Part shown: piece after piece, positions 1-13,548 of the stretch
Numbering within the stretch: the first letter of the stretch is position 1
Layout of the letters: every line of letters starts with the position of its first letter
From: Oopsacas minuta
Taxonomy: Eukaryota; Porifera; Hexactinellida; Lyssacinosida; Leucopsacidae
DNA length: 64,000 nucleotides
Reading direction: 5' to 3'
Assembly: GCA_024704765.1 (NCBI GenBank)
Contig: JAKMXF010000297.1
Location: 186,001 to 250,000 of the forward strand
Translations under genes and position numbers: made by a program
Notes under the pieces: model-generated
What the model saw: only the letters and a program-made list of their open reading frames with translations
Databases searched by the model: none
What the model was told of the DNA's origin: nothing

Positions 1-106
1 AGCAAAGAAAATTGAAATAAAATTAGTAATTTCTAACACAAAATTGAATTTAATACAAAAATGTGTAAAAATATGATTATTCATATTATCAATTCTTATA
101 ATTATA

Positions 107-356
107 CACTCCCTGGCCAAAAGTATTGGAACACTCGGCCACAATTGACACTTGGCACAAATATGCATTTGCTTTAGTTGTATAGGCTGAAGATAGTTTC
201 AAACATTTGTGAACTTAATTCTATCATTAATTTTATTATTACAATCGCCTTTTCTGATATATCCACAGACTATTCAATACATATATTCTCACAAAGTTCC
301 ATATGCCGCATGTGTCATTAGTGGTATGGTGTTCCAATACTTTTGGCCAGGGAGTG
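107..356. mobile_element. Short Tc1/mariner-type MITE with perfect 28-bp terminal inverted repeats
   Basis: The first 28 bases (107-134, beginning CACTCCCTGGCCAAAAG) are exactly reverse-complementary to the last 28 (329-356). TA lies directly outside both ends (105-106 and 357-358), the target duplication expected of Tc1/mariner elements. The 250-bp body has no open reading frame, so the element would depend on a transposase made elsewhere. The CACTCCCTGGCCAAAAGTAT-type end resembles known Tc1-like termini. Perfect arms imply recent insertion or recent amplification of the family. Confidence 0.9.
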
Positions 357-1424
357 TATATTATCCGCCCTGCTAAGTGCAAACAAATTTTCAATTGTAT
401 AATTTTTGAGTTTTTACATGATTAATGGCCAAAAAGGTGTGAAATTAGTTCATACCCCCCTTGTGCAAATCTCAAGATATTTAAGGACCAAGATATAGCA
501 CTGCCACATGGACGGACCCGACTGATGTCCCATATTGTCTCTGTCATAACGGTATCTCCTTATAGAAGTTCCACTAAGATTAATTATTCAGTTATGAACT
601 GTGTTGATTAATTAACAGATTACAATATTATTCCACGAATCTATACAGTTCTCTTGATCCAATTACAGATAATTGTGCCTCGAGTCGACTTCGGTTTAAT
701 TATTAGGAAAACGTATGCAAATTATACCTTATGTATATAATAATATCCTTTACAATCTGCTGCCACCAGATTAAGGATATAACATTACTACTGCAATTAA
801 CATAAAGGAAGTCCTAAGAGCAAAGCTTGCAGGCAAATCGTACAGAGACATCACGCCAGGCTAATTAGCCCGCACCGTTATAACATCCATGCTATACTTT
901 TTAGTACATTCTAATAATCTGTTTTCTCTCGCATATTTATTGAATCTTGGAATAAATTCCATGCTACGTATATACGTAGTGACAATTGCAATTCTGTACA
1001 TTTAAATGTATGCTAAGTTAGTTAATAACTTAACTTTCGTTTCTTATTTAACCTCTAAAATCTGTTATTTTAGTTATTTTACTTAATTAATTTGTGATTT
1101 AAGTTTATTAGGCAGATTTATTTTATTTGGTAATCCGTAAGCTAATTAATGCTAGTATTATTTCTCCATATAAATACATTTTATCTTTCAACTACACAAA
1201 TTACAGTTTATCTTAATAAATTGCAAATTCCTACTTCCCTTCTTGTAGCTATAATATCTCAAAATTTGACTGTCTGTAAGATTTGAATTTTCATAATGCG
1301 CATTTTCCACTTCTTTCTTCTTTTATAATAGTGCTTGAAATTTATTTCCTATCTTGTTCCTCCTAGCTTTATTCTATGGGCATTAGGTATAGGCCTTATT
1401 AGATTCAAATATTTCTACTTTGTT
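357..1424. other. Gene-free 5' flank of the DDX3/PL10 gene
   Basis: AT-rich sequence between the MITE and the first coding exon I can place. No reading frame resembles a known protein, and I see no RNA gene. The DDX3-like promoter and any 5' untranslated exon should lie in the right-hand part, but no specific element can be supported. Confidence 0.5.
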
Positions 1425-4606
<3,182 letters not shown>

Positions 4607-4856
4607 TCAGCTGTAAGAGGGTACTTCTCTCTGTAGCATAGTTAGAAATCACATTTCTGTGTGACCCTCCAGGAGTCTTGTAGCTGCAGAAATGGCATGA
4701 TTTGTACTTATTCAGTGTAGATTGAGTACTGGCTGACTTGTATATGGTGTAGCTTGTACTAGTATAGCATTACATTTCATTAATCAATTCTATTTATTAA
4801 TTGTCAAGTTTCTGGGATAGCATAACCCATAGTATTCCTTTTTCGATATCCTAGAG

Positions 4857-4930
4857 CAGCGGTTCCAAACCTGGGGCTCATGTACCCCTCGGTCGTCCAC
4901 GATCTTTGGACGATAGCAGGGGTCCACATG
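4857..4930. mobile_element. Probable hAT-type transposon end fragment
   Basis: CAGCGGTTCCAAACCTGGGG at 4857 resembles the ends of Charlie-like hAT elements. It is followed by a small hairpin (CGTCCA...TGGACG) near 4895-4912. No matching opposite end or 8-bp target duplication is visible, so it looks like a relic in the spacer between the DDX3-like and hydrolase genes. The rest of 4607-5078 shows nothing else supportable beyond a possible 5'-untranslated intron acceptor (TATATTAG) just before 5079. Confidence 0.4.
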
Positions 4931-5078
4931 ATCTCATAATTGGTAAAATGAGTATACTTAATTAATTAGTAATTACGCATTCCCATATTTAGATATTCAC
5001 TAAAATTTTCAATTTATACTCTACTATGTCTCTTATTACTACTGACCTAGTTCACCTGTATTTTTATATTAGAGGATA

Positions 5079-5933
5079 ATGGGCACTCGTATCCCCTATT
5101 ACTTAGGAAGAGTATTCCGTATTCCTCCCTCTCTCTCAGAGAGAACATCTCTCCTGAAATGGCCCCTAGGATGGAAAGGTGTGGTTGTACATGGGGGAGG
5201 AGGTGTAGCCTTTACAGATACTCATCCCCTTGTTCAGCACCTGACAGAGAGATATTGCTCAAGAGGCGTGCACTCTATAGAACTCCCATCTCATGGATCT
5301 TGTGCTAGTGACAATTTATTCAGTGCTAAGATAGCTAAAGACCATTTCTATAGTACAATAAGTACAGTAATAGATTCTAAAACAATAGTAGTCTCATATT
5401 CTGTAGGTGGTATTTTTACTAGTTCTGTATGGAGATCTCTTTGTTTGTCTCAAGATATAAACCCAGTAGCTATTTTCATCGGTTGTCATCCTAGGCTTGT
5501 GACTAGATGGCCTCTAATTAGCATGTATTGGAGTACACCGTTCACTTATCTTAGTCAGAAGGATAAATGGTATCAAAAGAAGCATTGTGGTGATAGAGGA
5601 GATGGTTATCAAGATTATTGGAAGACTACAGTGAAGAATACACATGACTGGCTACATCCTAGCTCTGATATACAAGCAGATTATCGAGATTTAGAGTTTC
5701 TTAAGAGTAAGGGAATGAGTGCACAATGGATTATTGGTGATAAAGATTCAGCTTTTCCCATTACTCATTTTCAAAAGAGTATTGATAATAAAGAGTTGGT
5801 TGGAGGCATGGAGAGAGTAATGAGAATAAAGAGTACACATTTCAATTACTTTTTAAAGAACTGGCCTCATACTCAGCTAGCTATTGACAACATCTTGCTA
5901 GCTTATCGCAACTCAGAGCTGGAGAAGAGTTGA
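5079..5933 (+). CDS. Alpha/beta-hydrolase-like protein, function unknown, single exon
   Basis: 284 residues in one exon. It opens like an alpha/beta hydrolase: strand VVVHGGGG (36-42) could form the oxyanion region, and SYSVGG (106-111) sits where GxSxG is expected, giving candidate nucleophile Ser108 with the first Gly replaced by Ser. IIGDKDSAFP (218-227) could supply the acid (Asp221 or Asp223), and STHF (252-255) the histidine His254. No signal peptide or membrane segment is evident. The order nucleophile-acid-histidine supports the fold, but I do not recognise a named subfamily and cannot name a substrate. Start is the first in-frame ATG. Confidence 0.7.
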   Translation: MGTRIPYYLGRVFRIPPSLSERTSLLKWPLGWKGVVVHGGGGVAFTDTHPLVQHLTERYCSRGVHSIELPSHGSCASDNLFSAKIAKDHFYSTISTVIDSKTIVVSYSVGGIFTSSVWRSLCLSQDINPVAIFIGCHPRLVTRWPLISMYWSTPFTYLSQKDKWYQKKHCGDRGDGYQDYWKTTVKNTHDWLHPSSDIQADYRDLEFLKSKGMSAQWIIGDKDSAFPITHFQKSIDNKELVGGMERVMRIKSTHFNYFLKNWPHTQLAIDNILLAYRNSELEKS

Positions 5934-6080
5934 TATATTATGATAATATTATCTATGTCAAATGAATACGTATACGAATTCAATATTCTAATACAATATT
6001 CCATTATTTAATTATCTAGGAAGACGTGTACATGATCGTAATATCAATTGTGAATTATTTTCTTGTATAAAATAGCTGAT

Positions 6081-7730
6081 ATGTCTGAAACGAAACTTGA
6101 AACTCACCTTGAGGATGAAGTAACCCCTGTTGAGGATACAGCTGTACCAAATACTGAGGGTGAGCAGGCAGATCCCTCAACCGAACCAACAACTGATCCA
6201 GTTACAGAACCTGAGCATGTAGATCCAGTACTAGAACCTGAAGTAGAAACAACAGCTGATCCAGTAGCTGAACAAGAGACTGATACAGTATCTGAGGATA
6301 TACCAAAAGTAGAATCTGCGGATCCTCCCTCTGACACTACAGTACCTACTGTACCCAGCTCTCTACCTGAGGTAGATGTGTCTCCAACAGAGGAGGTAGA
6401 CAAACCTAATGAAGATAGTTCTATAATTGTTCCTATAGAAGAAACATCTTTTGAAATGAAAACTTCATCTGGAAAAAGTCTGACCGAGCCACACCCCACT
6501 CTTGCAGATATCCGAGAGGAAGTTGAGTCCCCAGGGACAACAACACTCACAACTAAGTCTTACGATAATCTAGACCAGACATCATTGGTTGTTGTTACCT
6601 CCTTCGTGAACCTCAATGGTAATGAGGATATCCCAGAGATTAGACCCAGCACTCCTCGGGTAGCTGATGAATCAGCTGAGCCAGTAAGGAGTGAGGAGGA
6701 ACTTGGTGGTGCTGACGATATGGCAGACCTTTTGGAAGAGTTAAATCTATTGAAAGAGGAAGAGGAGAAAGCTGCTAGTGAGAACTCTCAACTACAACAC
6801 AAACTGGTAGAGCACTTTAGATCAAAACGATCTGATGAACGAGTAGGAACAGCTGGAGACGTAGAGAGAGAGCGAGGAGTGACAGACTACGAACAGAGAT
6901 ACGACAAATATCTATCTGTCCTACAAGAACGTCAGGCTGAGTCAGAGAAGATGAAAGAATATTCAGACATGTTGTTAGAGACTGCTTGTGAGACAGAGCG
7001 AGAGAGAGGAGCAGAATTAGAATCAGTATTTAAGGAGGATGGTGTGCATAAGCGTGATAGCATGTTGGCTGCTATTGACTCCAGGACAGGTAGACAAATG
7101 ACTGTAGAACTAGTGGAAAAGATTCTAAGTGATGAGATAAAGAAAGGAACAGAAGTAAGGAATATCCGTTTAGAGAATATCAAGCTCTCTAGGAACCTGG
7201 GCAAGAAAGAGGAACAGCTGAGACAAAAAGAGGAAGTAGCTGAGGGTCTACATATGATAGAGTTTGAACAGCTTAAGATAGAACATCAGAAAAACAATGA
7301 AAGATGTGAAGATAAGAACGAGGATATCAATCGTCTACGAGGTAAGATTACACGCACAGTGCAGGTGCTGACACATATCAAAGAGAAGCTACACTTTGTA
7401 GCAAATGAAAACGGAACATTGAGGGAACAGCTAGCAGATAGTGACATACAAGTATCTTTAATGCGAGACAGGTTAACGTATGTCAAACAGAGTAGGGACA
7501 AACTTAGGGGAGATAACTTACGTCACCAGGAAAAAGGGGGTCTAGTGAATCAGAAGAAACTCCTGCGAGATCTTGAGGATAGAAATGATCTCTCAACAGA
7601 GCTAGAAGCACGACTGGGACAGCTGAGGAAGAGACATGCTGAACTAGGTCAGTTATCAGCTGGTATCAAACAGAAGATTACACAAGCTAAGGTATCTGGG
7701 TCTTTCAGTGTTCTACAAGTCCCTCATTAA
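6081..7730 (+). CDS. CCDC96: CCDC96/CFAP184-like coiled-coil ciliary protein
   Basis: 549 residues, intronless as in human CCDC96. Residues 1-220 are acidic and Glu/Pro/Thr/Val-rich with no obvious fold. From about 220 the protein is heptad-rich coiled coil. The last 200 residues match the DUF4201 (CCDC113/CCDC96) domain: RLENIKLSRNLGKKEEQLRQ, then EGLHMIEFEQLKIE and LTHIKEKLHFV. Members of this family sit on ciliary axonemes near the nexin-dynein regulatory complex and radial spoke 3. The ATG at 6081 is chosen because the frame upstream has no ATG before a stop. A gene of this kind implies motile cilia. Confidence 0.85.
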   Translation: MSETKLETHLEDEVTPVEDTAVPNTEGEQADPSTEPTTDPVTEPEHVDPVLEPEVETTADPVAEQETDTVSEDIPKVESADPPSDTTVPTVPSSLPEVDVSPTEEVDKPNEDSSIIVPIEETSFEMKTSSGKSLTEPHPTLADIREEVESPGTTTLTTKSYDNLDQTSLVVVTSFVNLNGNEDIPEIRPSTPRVADESAEPVRSEEELGGADDMADLLEELNLLKEEEEKAASENSQLQHKLVEHFRSKRSDERVGTAGDVERERGVTDYEQRYDKYLSVLQERQAESEKMKEYSDMLLETACETERERGAELESVFKEDGVHKRDSMLAAIDSRTGRQMTVELVEKILSDEIKKGTEVRNIRLENIKLSRNLGKKEEQLRQKEEVAEGLHMIEFEQLKIEHQKNNERCEDKNEDINRLRGKITRTVQVLTHIKEKLHFVANENGTLREQLADSDIQVSLMRDRLTYVKQSRDKLRGDNLRHQEKGGLVNQKKLLRDLEDRNDLSTELEARLGQLRKRHAELGQLSAGIKQKITQAKVSGSFSVLQVPH

Positions 7731-8311
7731 TCGTATATTGCATCTTACATAACGTATATTCAATTATAATACTTATTGCAACAATCTCACTTGTTTATTA
7801 AAGATGTATTTAAATGAGTTGCAATCTGGTAGAGGCTTAATTTCCGAATTTCATCGACCTTGTGTACTGCCTATTTCAGTGGTTTTTAGCATTTTTGCCC
7901 ACCAATAATTCCTGCAAATATTCAATTTTATGCGGTGTTTGCGTTTTGTAATTACATGACAGTAGTTCACATAATGTAAATTGAATAGGTACTGGTTACT
8001 CTATTACTGAAGCGTAAAATTCTAATTGTAAGTTCTTTCAAATTGAATACAATATTCACAAAAATTAATTGGAGATTGTCCAATTACTATTTTCCCCCAT
8101 CTTCGATTTCTGTAATTCACAGCAATTTATAAACGGGATTGCATTGTGCGAGTGAATTGTATGTACTATGTAGTAGTAATTATGTCCTTGGTCACATGCT
8201 ACATGTTAGTAACATAAAAAGTTAGTGACTTAATCTATATATATATATATCAAATAGCATATATTATTTCCCAGAATAACTATCTCTTATTCAGTTCACA
8301 GGATTAGCAAC
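7731..8311. other. Intergenic spacer with a short (TA)n run
   Basis: No supportable gene. An AT dinucleotide run of about 17 bases lies near 8234-8250, about 60 bp before the next start codon. The spacer should hold the CCDC96 3' untranslated region and the promoter of the coactosin-like gene. Confidence 0.5.
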
Positions 8312-11300
8312 ATGTCTCTTTACATAACAGATCAAGATACTATCAAAGAAGCTATTGCAGAAGTTAGATCAGATGTATCTCCCACTAATTGGTACAGTTT
8401 TAATCTTTGTTGCTTATAATATAGCCAGTGCCCGTCTCGAGTAAACATTCCTCCTGTATTCACCTTACCATTAATTCATGAAATCTAGTTAAATATTTTC
8501 TAATCGATATTCGTGTTTAGCTGTAATGGACTCTGCCTTTTCGTTGAATAACTCTATAAAGGATTTTTCCCTGTATATCGATATATAAATCAATGAGATA
8601 CACATTTGACACAGCCTCATTTGTTCTTCAAACATGACAATTATATCAGAATACCAAAGATGTAATGTTGAAAACATAAGGAAATCCTTTCTCTTACAGC
8701 TATACTGCATTATATTGCTTTCTGTGGAGATCCAATTCATAATTCACATAACTTGAATTCATAAATACAATAGTGTCAATAATACGAATAACAAACAAAT
8801 ATGAATTAAATACGTATTTGAGGCATGAAATACGAGAAAAATTCCAGCATTGAAATCTTAACATATAAGTGTATTATATTTGAACCTCTACGTTTTCTTA
8901 TTCATTTATTATACTGTCATGTAATTGTGTTTATATTATATCTCTAGGGTTATAATTGGACATGATAATCCTAACGTAATAAAGTTACATTCTGTTGGAC
9001 AAGGAGGAGCAAAGGAAATAGCTGATAATCTGAAGGAAGATGAAGTGCAGTATGCTCTACGTATGATTCATATTTATTTATTGCTCGATTGTATTAGCTG
9101 AATATTATTGATTTGTGTGATTTTAGTTAGAGTTGTTGAAGATTACGAGATGACTAAGACAACCAAGTTTGTATACATTAGATGGTTGGGGGAAGGTGTA
9201 CCTTTCGCTAGGAGAGGAAGGTATTCTGTTCTTCAATCAAGTATTAGCCCATTATTCAATGTGAGTTATATTGAGTGTACATTAGAACTTGGTAAGACGT
9301 ACTCAATGATAAGTACAGTATAAATCTATATATTCTTTATATTATCAAATCTGATTCGTATCACAATGTGATTTTATCTTATCGTTAGAAATCTGGATAA
9401 TACTAAACTTCTATTGATTATTTCGCTGTAATTATTCGTATACTACGCATGTACGTAGAATCATACTAATACAGACAACCTCGGTTAATACGTACTTTTT
9501 TTGTTTCTCAAGCGAGTACGTCTTAACCAAGTTCTACTATATTTCTAATAATTGGTGTGTGTACAATAGCGTATGATGAAAATATCTACTGTAAACTCTC
9601 GTTAATTAATAGTATCAATGGACCGTAGAAATTTGAATCTGTAATTCGTATTACTCGAAGTGATTTTTATCTGAAAGGGATTAAAGAGGACTGAAAAATT
9701 GTGTTTTACCGCAGTTTTTCCCTAACTAGAGTTCACTGTCTGCTTTTGTAAACATCTGCCCAACGATTCAAGGAATACTACTTTACAGTTCTTAACCGAA
9801 TCGCTATTCAACTCTCTTCATGTTTCATGTAGCCATATTAACAAGTAAATTCAATTGAATAATGCACTTTCATGCTCGCTCTATGGCTAAAATTACTAGA
9901 ATTATATGAACATAACCATAAACATCATTACTAGTATATGTAAGATGTACGAGAACGCATCTCACTAAAATACCACAACTACATAAACGTTAATACGGAA
10001 ACTATTCAATTCAAGTTTTATCCGGATCACCAGAATAAGACTTAATTTGAAGTAGGAATAAGACCCAAAATACTTCTGAACTGCTATCTAAATAGAAATA
10101 GTGTACTGAAATGCTCATATACTCCGCTAGGGCCAATTAGTTAGATAATCCAAGAGAATGTCCATTCAATAATATCCTTAGTGAGTTATAAAGACACTCA
10201 GCAATATGTACGGACGTGTCAGAAAGTTCTGGCCAACTCCCAGGCTCCAGATCCAATGCTAATGCCATGAAAAGTCCTCAATAAAATTTAAAGAGTACAG
10301 AATATGAGATACCACATTGATCATTTTTGGTCTTATTCCGCATCCCCGTTTTACCCATCTAAATACAGCTGATACATCTAGTGATACGAATATCTTTGTA
10401 CATAAAACCCCAAACAAATTTCATTAGAGTTTGACAAAGAACCAGAATATTGTACTGTATTGATTACATCAAAACGTTGCGATTATTTGCATACATGTTT
10501 TTAGTATACTTACCATTTATACTTTAATAATTATCCTATTATAACTTCATTAGCCATCCCACATCACAATTGATACGAGCGAACTTGAGGATATCACTGA
10601 TGATAATATTTTGGAAAAGATCAAAGAACATAGGTGATTATAATTCGTGCAATATTATTCAATAAGTTTCTCCTTCTAATATAACTTAATGCTCTTCTAG
10701 TGGCTCTAAATCTAAAGTGGTAGTTGAGGGAGCTAGTCCACTTAGACATGATTTCAGCAAATCACCATCTTCTGCTGTGAGTAATACATAATACATCTTA
10801 TTGATAATACTAAATTGTCCTTGCACATTTATTTATTTATTAGAATGGCAGTGATCAGGGGAAGTACAGAAGCCAATCTTACGGAGCTACTTCAAAACCA
10901 GCCTATGTTGGTAAGGCTAGTCTGGGTAAAGCTGGAAAAGTAATGGGTAAGTATTATGAACTGGAGTGGATAATTGGACATAAATTTATTAATATCTCAT
11001 ATAGAACTACAGTTCTCTGACCCTGTTGAAGAGGCTATTAAAGATGTCAGATCCGATGAGACACCAAATAATTGGTTTGTAATTATTGCGAATTTATATT
11101 TTGAGCTGAATACTATTATTACGTAAATAATTATTGTTAAGGTGTGTGATTGAATACGGTAGAGATGATAACGACAGGCTTACCAACACTCTCAGTCTGA
11201 GAAGAATGGGGACTACACTTGTAGAACTACAGAAGGAATTCAGTGATGAACAGCCTGCATATGCTCTATTCCGTGTAGTAAGTTTATATACCGAGATATG

Positions 11301-12265
11301 TCAGTGGTCTCTATTCATTTTTTCTATTTTCTATTTAGATCGATGTTATTGATGATCATATCCCGTCTGCTAAGTTTGTATTTATTCAATGGGTGGGAGA
11401 GAAAGTAAGGCCTATGGTAAAGGCTAAGTTAGCTACACATAAAGGAGCTCTTGCTGAGAAAGTGGGGGTGAGTTTAATAGACCTAATTCTGTTCCACATC
11501 TGTCATGTAAGATTATAGCAGTTGAATCTAAACCATGTTTACAAAGTTTCGCACCTTGTTGCTATTATAAACCAACTGGCCACTAATGACTCTTTCATCT
11601 ACCTCGCCAGGAGTTCAATTATATCTCTTTGATCTCAAATTTGCAATAATTTCATTCTCTATGTACGTACTCTGATGTAATGGGATCAGCAACTGGTGAT
11701 ATTTGCTAAATGCTAGTACATAATATTAATGGAATCAGCTGTTAACAAATTATAATTAAAGGAAGAAACCTAATTCCTACACAATTAGAATATTCTTAAT
11801 TTTGTAATACATACATAGCGTCCAGATAATGGCTACGAATAAACTAGCATCACACTTCAATTGTTTTTTATAGCCTTAAGTATTATAGGTAGATTCTAGG
11901 TGATGTCATTCGTTATACCAACAAATTTAACATATTTTGCAGTGGCGTGTCTAGTACCCCCATCACATGAAATTGATTCCACAGGCTCCATCTGGAATCT
12001 CATATCACTCCTTCCTAAGGTCTTACTGAATATTAATGAATTGGTACCTTACCATCCCCTATATCAAAGTAAATATCGTTGTCCTACTGCCATGTGCTAC
12101 TATGTAATAAGAGTTGTATTTACATACAATTGCAATTTGTATTATTTGTACATCTTCTAGCCCTGTCACATTAACATCCACGCTACGCAACCAGCTGATC
12201 TGAGTGAGAGGAACATCTTAGATAAAGTAATGAGTGCCTCTGGCTCAAAGAGTAATGTCAAATAG
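8312..12265 (+). CDS. Protein with two tandem coactosin-like ADF-H domains
   Basis: Exons 8312-8391, 8948-9060, 9127-9260, 10554-10633, 10701-10776, 10844-10946, 11005-11074, 11142-11277, 11339-11467 and 12161-12265 join in phase to 341 residues. The first half reads MSLYITDQDTIKEAIAEVRSD, then SPTNWVIIG, VEDYEMTKTTKFVYIRWLGEGV and HITIDTSELEDI. The second half repeats the plan: VEEAIKDVRSDETPNNWCVIEYG, KFVFIQWVGEKVRP and HINIHATQPADL. KF-V-I-W-GE followed by a basic helix matches coactosin, an F-actin-binding ADF-H protein. A Ser/Lys-rich linker (about residues 136-197) separates the domains. Both domains have an intron splitting the same Trp codon (8391/8948 and 11074/11142), good evidence of internal duplication. 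Known coactosins have one domain; twinfilin also has two but differs in sequence. Confidence 0.8.
9472..9539. mobile_element. 68-bp palindromic MITE in intron 3 of the coactosin-like gene
   Basis: Left end CAGACAACCTCGGTTAATACGTAC faces a right end whose reverse complement reads AGTAGAACTTGGTTAAGACGTAC, an imperfect inverted repeat of over 20 bp. TA is found outside each end (9470-9471 and 9540-9541). There is no coding capacity. Confidence 0.7.
9589..9738. mobile_element. 150-bp MITE-like element in the same intron
   Basis: Left end CTGTAAACTCTCGTTA pairs with the right end, whose reverse complement is CAGTGAACTCTAGTTA. TA precedes the left end (9587-9588); the right flank is TC, so the duplication has decayed. 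It lies 50 bp from the 68-bp element. The rest of this 1.3-kb intron (9261-10553) shows no gene. Confidence 0.6.
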
Positions 12266-12551
12266 ACTCATCAGCTGATTTACTCTCTAGTATTGTATTC
12301 TAACAATAATATATAACTCCATATAAATAGCACTAGTTTGCTAAGTGCTATTGATGCTAATTAGCCATATTTAGTATGTGTGTTGATGAGTAGATTGCTG
12401 CTCATCTGAATAGTATTTTTTTGCTGTGTGTAATCTTTTTAAAATGTAACTCAGAGTATAATAATTTTATGCTAATTCACTTAGTTGTCGATTAACCTAT
12501 ATTTCCCAATTCTATCCTCTAAGATATTCTTATGAGTATTTAGCAAATAAT

Positions 12552-13067
12552 ATGTTTGTCCATAGAAGTATAGTACGTTTAATACGTCCTATAGTTGTAT
12601 ATCAATTCAATCACTACCGTATTAGTCGAATAGTAGCTCAGCAATTGTATCCTACAAGTTCTCCTACTCTAATACAATGTATAACATCATTGAGATTATT
12701 GAGCACAATATCAGAGGTTGTACCGTTTAATGTATCACATGAAGAGTTATTAAATAAACTTGAATCAGGAGATTTAACTTTGATAGATGTTAGAGAGAAA
12801 GGAGAAATAGCAATTAATGGATTTATTATGGGGAGTATAGCAATATCGTTAGGGAACCTGCAAACTGCTTTAAGCTATGATGATGATAAGTTTAAGGAAA
12901 TTTATGGTGTAGATAAACCCAGATTTGCAGATGAAATAATTTTCATGTGTCATGCTGGGGTGAGATCAAAACTTGCTGCTAAAATAGCACGTGCAGCTGG
13001 TTTTACATTAGTACGTGAATATGCAGATGGATGGAGTGGATGGGAAAAACGGATTAACTTGAAATAA
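12552..13067 (+). CDS. Mitochondrial single-domain rhodanese (thiosulfate sulfurtransferase-like)
   Basis: 171 residues, one exon. Residues 1-52 are rich in Arg, Ser and hydrophobic residues and nearly free of acidic residues, as in a mitochondrial presequence. The rhodanese domain follows: LTLIDVREKGEIAINGFIMGSI (about 76-96), then the active-site loop CHAGVRS with catalytic Cys133, and the closing YADGWSGWEKR. The loop length and the Arg in C-x-x-G-x-R fit sulfurtransferases that pass sulfane sulfur to thiols, similar to TSTD1/TSTD3. The exact orthologue is not certain. Confidence 0.85.
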   Translation: MFVHRSIVRLIRPIVVYQFNHYRISRIVAQQLYPTSSPTLIQCITSLRLLSTISEVVPFNVSHEELLNKLESGDLTLIDVREKGEIAINGFIMGSIAISLGNLQTALSYDDDKFKEIYGVDKPRFADEIIFMCHAGVRSKLAAKIARAAGFTLVREYADGWSGWEKRINLK

Positions 13068-13548
13068 CTTGAATATGAAGTCTTCCAAATATTGTTTAAT
13101 TATTTGTTTTTACTTAATGGAATTATTCGAAGTAAGTTTATATCACATCTCCTTATTTGGTTATACTTGTATTTATTAGTATTAATTATATTAAATTAAT
13201 CTTTCGAGCATTTTTTGTGTTGAATTCACCTTCAGGGTACTTCCTTGTCGTTGGGGAGTTTTAAATACTACAAGGATATTAGGAGAGATCTAGCTATTCC
13301 CATTATTTATTACTTTTATACACACCTAATTATAATTACTATTGAGGTCGATTTTCTTCGCATTGAAGTATATTATTTTATATTAGCATGTTCAATTCGC
13401 CAATATATTCTGTTTATCCCCTTAGTTTGTATATCATTATTCGAATTTGATTAGAGCATGAAGTTTTGAATTTATTAAAGAACAAACTTGAATATATACA
13501 AATTCAACTTTACATCAATATAAACGAGCAGAAATATACAATAATTTT
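13068..13548. other. Intergenic spacer between convergent genes
   Basis: AT-rich, between the rhodanese gene (+) and the 3' end of the minus-strand membrane protein gene. Short open frames here have no family resemblance and biased AT composition. Nothing supportable seen. Confidence 0.5.

Noticed and set aside
6104-6550. 148-residue open frame on the minus strand
   Set aside because: Antisense of the repetitive acidic part of CCDC96; composition (Ser/Val/Thr/Gly runs) mirrors Glu/Pro/Thr/Asp codons, with no family match.
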